A program made the translations under genes and the position numbers. Below the pieces are notes generated by a model. It worked only from the letters and a program-made list of their open reading frames with translations. It had not been told where the DNA came from and searched no databases. From an uncultured Lachnospiraceae bacterium (GTDB lineage Bacteria > Bacillota > Clostridia > Lachnospirales > Lachnospiraceae), in NCBI GenBank assembly GCA_937916415.1, contig CALGGH010000169.1, forward strand, positions 1-18,858: a stretch of DNA of 18,858 nt, read 5' to 3'. Of this stretch, positions 1 to 6,159 are shown piece by piece (within the stretch, counting starts at the first letter, position 1; every line of letters begins with the position of its first letter).

Positions 1-68
1 AATCAAGGTTGCAGCGGCGCCGTCAAAGATGCTGTCACGACGCCGGACGGATCACGACTTTTTTCAAA

Positions 69-125
69 TCCGTCCCATGGTTCATCCTGAAAATGACACC
101 GTGACTCCGTCCCCATGGTTCATCC
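69..125. repeat. Partial tandem repeat overlapping the carB stop
   Basis: A 19-20 bp unit reading TCCGTCCC(C)ATGGTTCATCC on the plus strand occurs at 69-87 and again at 106-125, 37-38 bp apart. The second copy contains bases 120-125, which on the minus strand are the last glycine codon and the TGA stop of carB, so the repeat itself supplies the end of the gene. A different 24-bp repeat unit (91-114) lies between and partly within the copies. It looks like a short dispersed-repeat insertion or a replication-slippage product at the carB 3' end. Confidence 0.7.
91..114. repeat. 24-bp dispersed repeat, copy 1
   Basis: The 24 bases starting AAATGACACCG and ending CTCCGTCCCC recur exactly at 13162-13185. 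Here the unit lies just behind the carB stop, and the other copy lies just behind the esterase stop, in the same orientation relative to the gene. An identical 24-mer twice in 19 kb is not expected by chance. The position, hugging 3' ends, fits REP-like elements of the kind handled by IS200-related (RAYT) transposases; that family assignment is inference. Confidence 0.75.
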
Positions 126-3100
126 GATCAGGCCGTGGTAGTCCTGTAATGACGTGATCTCTCCCGATTCATGCGTCTTGACGTATTTGATACCCTCCGC
201 TGTAGCGCGGGCTGCCGCAATAGTCGTAATGTACGGGATACGAGCCTTGATAGCAGCTTTTCTGATATAACTGTCATCGTTCACACTCTCCTTGCCTACG
301 GGCGAATTAACTATGAGGTCATATTCTCCGTTCGTGATGGAATCCAGGACGTTGGGCCTGCCCTCGTAGAGCTTGTTGATGCGGGTAACGGGGATGCCGG
401 CCTCGCTTATCACGTCTGCGGTTCCGTGGGTCGCCACTATGTCGAAGCCGTCATCGTGGAATGCCTTGGCGACCTCCACGACCTCAGCCTTGTCCTTGCT
501 GTTTACTGAGATCAGCACGCGTCCTTCCGTCGGAAGCGGCGAACCGACTCCCTCCTGTGCCTTTATGTATGCCTCGCCATAGGAAGGACTGAGCCCCAGC
601 ACTTCTCCCGTGGATCTCATCTCAGGTCCGAGCACGGGATCCACCTCCTGGAACATGTTGAACGGGAAGGCGGCTTCCTTAACTCCATAATAAGGGATGT
701 TCCACTCTGCAAGCTCAGGCACCGGAGACTTCCTGCCGGTAAGCTCGCTGGTGATGATGGCCGTTGCGATGGGTACCATGCGCACGTTGCATACCTTGGA
801 TACGAGCGGCACGGTACGTGATGCCCTGGGATTGGCCTCAAGCACGAACACCTTGCCGTTCTCAATGGCATACTGCATGTTCATCAGGCCCTCCACGTGC
901 ATCTCCTCCGCGATCCTGCGCGTGTACTCCTTGATGGTCTCCACGTTCTCGGGAGTGATGTGCACCGAAGGAATGATGCAGGCGGAATCACCGGAATGAA
1001 CTCCCGCCAGCTCTATATGCTCCATTACCGCGGGCACGAAGGCATGCGTGCCGTCGCTGATGGCGTCTGCCTCACACTCCAGGGCATGGTTAAGGAACCT
1101 GTCTATCAATATCGGTCTGTCGGGCGTAACGCCCACTGCAGCCCTCATGTAATCTGCCATGGATTCGTCGTCGTATACGACCTCCATTCCGCGTCCGCCG
1201 AGCACGTAGGAAGGACGCACCATTACGGGATAGCCGATGCGGTTGGCTATGGACTGAGCCTCCTCCACGGTGGTGGCCATGCCCGACTCGGGCATCGGTA
1301 TGCCCAGCTTGTCCATCATGTCGCGGAAAAGATCCCTGTCCTCAGCCATGTCGATGACAGAAGGTGGCGTGCCCAGGATCTTAACGCCGTTTGTCTCCAG
1401 GGATCCGGCCAGGTTAAGCGGAGTCTGACCGCCAAACTGGGCTATGACGCCGAGAGGTTTCTCTTCCTCATATATGCTGAGCACGTCCTCAAGAGTCAGC
1501 GGCTCGAAGTACAGCTTATCCGAGGTATCGTAATCGGTTGACACGGTCTCGGGATTACAGTTGACGATGATGGTCTCAAAGCCAAGCTTCTTAAGGGCCA
1601 GCGCGGCATGTACGCAGCAATAGTCGAACTCGATGCCCTGTCCGATGCGGTTGGGGCCGCCGCCGAGGATCATGATCTTTTTGTTGGAGGAAATGGGATT
1701 CTTGTCCACTCCGTTATAGGTTGAATAATAATATGCGCTGTTTTCGGTGCCGCTTACGTGCACTCCCTCCCAGGTCTGCTTAACGCCGAGCTCATATCTC
1801 TTTTTACGGACGTCGTCCTCGGATATATCCAGAATTTGGCTTAAGTACTTATCCGAGAAGCCGTCTTTTTTGGCCCTGGTCAGCTGCTCGTCGGTCGGAA
1901 GGCTGCCCTTTGACTTAAGCAGTTCCTCTTCCTCTTCAACCAGTTCCTTCATCTGCTCGATGAAATACTTCTTGACGTGGGTACGGTCGTGGATCTCGTC
2001 CACGGTGGCGCCTGCCCTCAGTGCCTCGTACATCAGGAAATGCCTCTCGCTGGACGGAGTGTTCAGCCTGCGGAGAAGTTCCTCCTTGGGCAACGTGTCA
2101 AAGTCCTTGACGTGGCCCAGGCCGTACCTGCCGGTCTCCAGTGACCTGATGGCCTTCTGGAAGGCTTCCTTGTAGTTCTTGCCGATGCTCATGACCTCGC
2201 CCACGGCCCTCATCTGGGTGCCGAGCTTGTCTTCCACGCCCTTGAATTTCTCAAAAGCCCATCTCGCGAACTTGATCACCACGTAATCGCCGTCGGGCTT
2301 GTATTTATCCAGTGTGCCGTATTTGCCGCAGGGGATGTCCCTGAGCGTAAGCCCGCATGCGAGATATGCTGACACGAGGGCTATCGGGAAGCCCGTAGCC
2401 TTGCTGGCCAGGGCCGATGACCTGGACGTACGCGGGTTGATCTCTATGACCACGATCCTGTCCGATACCGGATCGTGCGCAAACTGCACGTTGGTTCCGC
2501 CGATGACCTGCACGCGGTCAACGATCTTGTACGCCTGCTCCTGCAGCCTGTCCATGACCTTCTGTGAAATGGTGAGCATCGGTGCCGCGCAGAAAGAGTC
2601 GCCGGTGTGCACTCCCATCGGATCAATGTTCTCGATGAAGCATACCGTGATCATGTTGCCCTCTGCATCCCTGACCACCTCAAGCTCCAGCTCTTCCCAG
2701 CCGATGACCGACTCCTCTACGAGCACCTGTCCTACCAGGGAAGCCTGCAGTCCGCGCTCGCAGACGGTCTTTAACTCTTCTTTATTGTAGACGAGGCCGC
2801 CTCCGGCACCGCCCATCGTATAAGCGGGTCTGAGCACGACCGGGTATCCGAGCTTATCGGCTATGCCCAGTGCCTCATCCACCGAATACGCTACCTGTGA
2901 ACGGGCCATCTCGATGCCAAGCTCGTTCATGGTATTCTTGAACTCTATGCGGTCCTCGCCTCTCTCTATCGCGTCGACCTGCACGCCTATTACCTGTACA
3001 TTGTATTTGTCCAGGACGCCCGCCTTATTAAGCTCCGCACAAAGATTAAGACCGGACTGTCCTCCGAGGTTCGGCAGCAGGGCGTCAGGTCTTTCCTTGG

Positions 3101-3335
3101 CAATGATCTGTTCAAGCCTGTGTACGTTAAGGGGCTCGATATAAGTTACGTCGGCTGTTTCCGGATCCGTCATGATAGTCGCCGGATTGGAATTGACGAG
3201 TACTATCTCATATCCCAGCTTCCTCAAAGCCTTACAGGCCTGCGTACCCGAATAGTCAAACTCACACGCCTGTCCGATGACTATGGGCCCCGATCCGATG
3301 ATCAGCACTTTATTGATATCTGTTCTCTTTGGCAT
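120..3335 (-). CDS. carB: Carbamoyl-phosphate synthase large subunit
   Basis: This cytoplasmic enzyme makes carbamoyl phosphate from bicarbonate, ATP and ammonia channelled from the glutaminase subunit CarA, feeding pyrimidine and arginine synthesis. The 1071-residue length is normal for the family (about 1070). The duplicated ATP-grasp halves are visible: the first opens with KVLIIGSGPIVIGQACEFDY near residue 9 and the second with KIMILGGGPNRIGQGIEFDY near residue 555. They are separated by the helical oligomerisation region (about 400-550) and followed by an MGS-like allosteric domain (about 940-1071). The ATG has a good ribosome binding site (GGGGGAG, 6 nt upstream). carA is not adjacent, although it is in many genomes: the upstream gene encodes a transglutaminase-like protein, with a terminator and a MITE-like element between. 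The final Gly codon and TGA fall in a repeat. Confidence 0.98.
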   Translation of the reverse strand: MPKRTDINKVLIIGSGPIVIGQACEFDYSGTQACKALRKLGYEIVLVNSNPATIMTDPETADVTYIEPLNVHRLEQIIAKERPDALLPNLGGQSGLNLCAELNKAGVLDKYNVQVIGVQVDAIERGEDRIEFKNTMNELGIEMARSQVAYSVDEALGIADKLGYPVVLRPAYTMGGAGGGLVYNKEELKTVCERGLQASLVGQVLVEESVIGWEELELEVVRDAEGNMITVCFIENIDPMGVHTGDSFCAAPMLTISQKVMDRLQEQAYKIVDRVQVIGGTNVQFAHDPVSDRIVVIEINPRTSRSSALASKATGFPIALVSAYLACGLTLRDIPCGKYGTLDKYKPDGDYVVIKFARWAFEKFKGVEDKLGTQMRAVGEVMSIGKNYKEAFQKAIRSLETGRYGLGHVKDFDTLPKEELLRRLNTPSSERHFLMYEALRAGATVDEIHDRTHVKKYFIEQMKELVEEEEELLKSKGSLPTDEQLTRAKKDGFSDKYLSQILDISEDDVRKKRYELGVKQTWEGVHVSGTENSAYYYSTYNGVDKNPISSNKKIMILGGGPNRIGQGIEFDYCCVHAALALKKLGFETIIVNCNPETVSTDYDTSDKLYFEPLTLEDVLSIYEEEKPLGVIAQFGGQTPLNLAGSLETNGVKILGTPPSVIDMAEDRDLFRDMMDKLGIPMPESGMATTVEEAQSIANRIGYPVMVRPSYVLGGRGMEVVYDDESMADYMRAAVGVTPDRPILIDRFLNHALECEADAISDGTHAFVPAVMEHIELAGVHSGDSACIIPSVHITPENVETIKEYTRRIAEEMHVEGLMNMQYAIENGKVFVLEANPRASRTVPLVSKVCNVRMVPIATAIITSELTGRKSPVPELAEWNIPYYGVKEAAFPFNMFQEVDPVLGPEMRSTGEVLGLSPSYGEAYIKAQEGVGSPLPTEGRVLISVNSKDKAEVVEVAKAFHDDGFDIVATHGTADVISEAGIPVTRINKLYEGRPNVLDSITNGEYDLIVNSPVGKESVNDDSYIRKAAIKARIPYITTIAAARATAEGIKYVKTHESGEITSLQDYHGLIG

Positions 3336-3390
3336 AATCTGCTCCCCCTTTTTCCATACGAAAACTCACTTCGTAATAATCCATTTGATA

Positions 3391-3426
3391 TAATGATGTC
3401 AGGGTCAAAAGGTATTTTGCCCCTGA
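3391..3426. repeat. 36-bp hairpin repeat, copy 1 (left end of MITE)
   Basis: Arms at 3399-3410 (TCAGGGTCAAAA) and 3415-3426 (TTTTGCCCCTGA) pair with a single T/C mismatch around a GGTA loop. The whole 36-bp stretch recurs at 8676-8711 with one substitution, in the loop. Here it forms the left end of the larger element 3395-3606. It lies about 55 bp upstream of the carB start and could influence transcript structure or termination there, but nothing in the sequence proves a role. Confidence 0.8.
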
Positions 3427-3606
3427 CTTGATATACGAATTGCTCCGTTTCGTACCGAAACTCTCGCAATTCTGAAACATTCGGAATCCGCTAATTTCCT
3501 TGCTTTGCAAGCAAATTGCTACTTCCTCATGTTTCGCGGGTCCCAAGGTCAAAATCCTCATTCAAACAAGTTTGATTCGGATTTTGTACCTTTTGACCCT
3601 AATATC
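3395..3606. mobile_element. MITE-like element with inverted ends and 7-bp direct repeats
   Basis: The left end GATGTCAGGGTCAAAAGGTA (3395-3414) is matched by the right end, whose reverse complement starts GATATTAGGGTCAAAAGGTA (18 of 20 identical). The element is flanked by ATATAAT at 3388-3394 and at 3607-3613, consistent with a 7-bp target-site duplication, although the motif is AT-rich. The interior is a run of hairpins: 3399-3426; 3437-3472 (GAATTGC/GCAATTC with an inner GTTTCG/CGAAAC); a small TTGCTT/AAGCAA near 3500; and 3550-3586 (CAAAATCC/GGATTTTG). No transposase is encoded. An 83-codon frame across it is most likely spurious. The element fills most of the carB 5' spacer and separates carB from the upstream terminator. 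Confidence 0.7.
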
Positions 3607-3618
3607 ATATAATACAGC

Positions 3619-3691
3619 AAAAAAAAGCATCAGGCAACTACATATAGTGTGTTATTTTATAAAAATCCACTATATGTAGTTGACATAATGC
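3619..3691 (-). terminator. Rho-independent terminator of the transglutaminase operon
   Basis: A perfect 15-bp inverted repeat CAACTACATATAGTG / CACTATATGTAGTTG (3635-3649 and 3668-3682) is extended by GCAT/ATGC (3627-3630 and 3688-3691) across a small internal loop. The extended stem is followed at once on the minus strand by eight Ts (A-run 3619-3626). It starts 3 bp after the TGA of the gene at 3695, so it terminates the C11 peptidase / nuclease-like / transglutaminase operon and insulates carB. Confidence 0.85.
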
Positions 3692-3694
3692 CAT

Positions 3695-5329
3695 TTATCT
3701 CAGCGTAACGGAATGATGCAGAACCACGCGTCCGTCCGACAGCGTTTCGGGCGTGACGGTGACGTCGACCTGATCCGCTCCCGTTTTAGACAGAATGGGC
3801 TGAAGCAGGCTCGCGTCTATCGCATTTGAATCAAAAGAATTCTTGACCTGATCCGAAAGCGCCTGTCCGTCCACGGGGATGTCAACGGTGCTGTTTCCGC
3901 GTCCAAGGCTTCCCAGCAGTTCAAGCGCCCTGTCGTAATATGCCTGCAGGTCGCGCACCACGTCATCCTCGGTCAGGCCGTAATCCTCAAGAGACTTAAG
4001 CTTAGGAGCCGCAGCCGGCTCATTCACGGGTGCCGCATCCTGCGTTCCGGCAGGGTTTTCCTCCAGATTGCGGTACCTGGTGCCGCTGCACGGAGGCAGG
4101 TAAACGGAAAGGTCCCTGCGGACGTGCGTCGTGCCATAGTCATCGTCGGTCTTGTTGAACCAGTCATAATTGTATGAGGGAGTTGAATCCGTGTCGTCCC
4201 AGGTGACGTCCACGTTGTAGAAATCCCCGTCGAGACAGATTATGTTCCAGGCATGGTTTTCTCCGGCGTAGCCGGAACAATAATAGCAGGGAATGCCCGC
4301 CAGCTGACAGACGTACTGGAACGCCCTGGAATATCCCGCGCATACGGTGGAACCGTTGTTCAGTGCGCTGTAGGCACTCTGATTATGCGGTGCCGCCAGT
4401 GAATAAACGTTTCGGTCGGCCAGTGCCGCGTGAACGCTCTTTTCCAGGTCATAAGGAGATCCTCCGCCGCCCGCCAGTGACTGAGCCGCATCCTCAAACA
4501 TGGATCTGTTGGCATTCAGGTTGTCAGCCAGGCTGTTGAAGTACAGCTTTATCTCCAGGCAGGTCCCGTTATTCCTGAGGCCCGCGGAATATTTGGTATC
4601 CAGGTAAAAAAGCTCCGGATGGTCGTTAAAAACCGCCGTAAAGGCATTCCTAAGCTGCCCGGGCGTAACGTCGCTCCGCACGGCCTTGAAGTCGTCAAAC
4701 AGATCCGGGGCGTTGGCATATATCTGCCTGTAGAGGGACTTGGAAGCATCATCGAGCATCTGATAATAAGGATAGATGATCGGATCAAAGACGAGTCCTT
4801 CACCCGTATTCCCCTCACTCAGCTCCTTTTCCAGCCTTTCGGCCGTCGCATCATCCAGCGTGGATACGTCCGCGGACAGGTCGTCCTCTCCTCCCGTCCT
4901 GCCTGCCACTTCGTCAGGCACGCTTATGTCAGAAGGCTGCGGTGCCTCGTATCCCGTATTCAGGTCGTCAGAGAGATATGAAGGATCTATGTTGGACGAT
5001 GGAAACCCTCCTGACGTTACGGGATCTGATGAAGTTACGACGCCGGGGGCGTTTTCCGTTCCGGGATTTCCGGGAAGATTACCGTTCAATGCGGTTCCCG
5101 GATCCGGCAGGCTAAGCCCTGCACCGGTCTGCTCCGATGCCCGGCCTCCCGCAATGGGGTCCGTCACCTCTCCCGAATCCCCGGCCGTGACCCGGTCGCC
5201 GTCCCTTCTTAACAGACCGTCAACCCTGCCCTTAAAAGACGGCGAGCCTATATAAAGCCCCAGCAGAATGATCAGGGCCGTCAGAAGCAGCGACAATATT
5301 ATCGTTAGACGCCAGAGTGCATTTTTCAT
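3695..5329 (-). CDS. Membrane-anchored transglutaminase-like protein
   Basis: The 544-residue protein has an N-terminal hydrophobic helix (about 7-27), so the rest is probably outside the membrane. A long Ser/Gly/Pro/Asp-rich linker (about 40-170) follows, then a transglutaminase-like core. The papain-type triad is visible: Cys330 in STVCAGYSRAF, His359 in ENHAWN and Asp374 in YNVDVTWDD. Members of this superfamily act as cysteine peptidases, amidases or cross-linkers of peptides; the substrate cannot be told here. A C-terminal region of about 130 residues is unassigned. The ATG overlaps the upstream stop as ATGA (5326-5329), implying translational coupling; the ribosome binding site is weak (GAAGAAG very close to the start). 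The gene ends directly at a strong terminator. Confidence 0.88.
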   Translation of the reverse strand: MKNALWRLTIILSLLLTALIILLGLYIGSPSFKGRVDGLLRRDGDRVTAGDSGEVTDPIAGGRASEQTGAGLSLPDPGTALNGNLPGNPGTENAPGVVTSSDPVTSGGFPSSNIDPSYLSDDLNTGYEAPQPSDISVPDEVAGRTGGEDDLSADVSTLDDATAERLEKELSEGNTGEGLVFDPIIYPYYQMLDDASKSLYRQIYANAPDLFDDFKAVRSDVTPGQLRNAFTAVFNDHPELFYLDTKYSAGLRNNGTCLEIKLYFNSLADNLNANRSMFEDAAQSLAGGGGSPYDLEKSVHAALADRNVYSLAAPHNQSAYSALNNGSTVCAGYSRAFQYVCQLAGIPCYYCSGYAGENHAWNIICLDGDFYNVDVTWDDTDSTPSYNYDWFNKTDDDYGTTHVRRDLSVYLPPCSGTRYRNLEENPAGTQDAAPVNEPAAAPKLKSLEDYGLTEDDVVRDLQAYYDRALELLGSLGRGNSTVDIPVDGQALSDQVKNSFDSNAIDASLLQPILSKTGADQVDVTVTPETLSDGRVVLHHSVTLR

Positions 5330-6093
5330 GCTTCTTCAAAAATCCTGTATACGTATGCCCGTCCCTGCTTACCGACGCGGGCAACTATTCCGATATCATA
5401 GAGCAGCTTGAGGGTTTCCTGAGCCAGATATTTGTTGATATGAGCCGTCTTAGCCATATCTGCCGTGGTAAATTCCTCCGGCAGATCATATGGCAAAAGC
5501 TGCAGGTAATCCCTCACCTCATCAATGACGACCTCATCGACCAGTTCCACAGGCACCCTGTCATATCTGTGAGAACCGATCTTTTTGCTTCGCTTGCTAC
5601 GCTTGCCGTCGAGCAGACGATATTCCTCCATATCGATCAAAGGAACACGTATATGCAGGTTCGGATCCGTCAGATATGCTTTTATCCTGAAAAACTCGGG
5701 TAAAGCATGATATATGCTCCCCGTCATCCTGACCAGGTTCCTTTCTTTAACCTCCCCGGTTTCCGGATCCAGCCAGATGATCCACCTCTTATGCGGAAAG
5801 GGATATACGAGATACACCTGATACTCCGGCAGAAAAGCTGCCAGCTTGTCCCGCATATGTCCGAAATTGGCGTTCTGGATCTCCATGATCTCCTCACCGG
5901 TGTATATATCGGCAATATAGTTGCCTATCGGGACCTCATGGTAATCCTCGTTTGGCAGGTAATACTGCTTCATGACCGCATGAACGGTCTTTTCCGCAAG
6001 TGTTCCGAACCCGTGAGGATCATGATTGCCGGTCAGCACCTTGATGCGGGCCTCTTCAAATCTTCTTTTGTCGATCCTGTCAGATATCACCAT
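5326..6093 (-). CDS. PD-(D/E)XK nuclease-like protein with C-terminal winged helix
   Basis: This is a 255-residue soluble protein with no signal peptide. The N-terminal half has the spacing of a PD-(D/E)XK fold: Glu34 in GTLAEKTVH, Asp62 in NYIADIYTG and Glu71 followed by Gln73 in IMEIQNANF, where the usual ExK is ExQ as in some active relatives. An aromatic-rich strand region follows, then a basic stretch (KRSKRSKK, about 164-171), and a winged-helix-like C-terminus (about 205-255, TTADMAKTAHINKYLAQETL then a short wing). A role in DNA binding or cleavage is therefore inferred, but I cannot name a characterised homologue. The start has only a poor ribosome binding site. The gene lies 66 bp behind the C11 peptidase gene with no terminator between, and its TGA overlaps the next ATG. 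Confidence 0.65.
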   Translation of the reverse strand: MVISDRIDKRRFEEARIKVLTGNHDPHGFGTLAEKTVHAVMKQYYLPNEDYHEVPIGNYIADIYTGEEIMEIQNANFGHMRDKLAAFLPEYQVYLVYPFPHKRWIIWLDPETGEVKERNLVRMTGSIYHALPEFFRIKAYLTDPNLHIRVPLIDMEEYRLLDGKRSKRSKKIGSHRYDRVPVELVDEVVIDEVRDYLQLLPYDLPEEFTTADMAKTAHINKYLAQETLKLLYDIGIVARVGKQGRAYVYRIFEEA

Positions 6094-6159
6094 AAATCCA
6101 GTTTACCATCATAACGATCTCCGGCCCGCATGCCCATAATGCCATGCTCATGAGCGAAA

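Noticed and set aside
897..1541. A 214-codon plus-strand frame inside carB
   Set aside because: It is antisense to a certain gene, with His- and Val-rich composition typical of a shadow of the coding strand.
3310..3561. An 83-codon minus-strand frame overlapping the carB start and the MITE-like element
   Set aside because: It lies almost wholly in the hairpin repeat, overlaps the carB ribosome binding site and start in another frame, and shows no domain; it is most likely a by-product of the repeat.
3395..3606. Repeated hairpins considered as a CRISPR array
   Set aside because: There are no regularly spaced identical direct repeats and no spacers; the structure is inverted-repeat based, and no cas genes are present.
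6094..6159. Small stem GCATG/CATGC between the C11 peptidase and nuclease-like genes as a terminator
   Set aside because: The stem is only 5 bp and no T-tract follows on the minus strand, so read-through within an operon is more likely.
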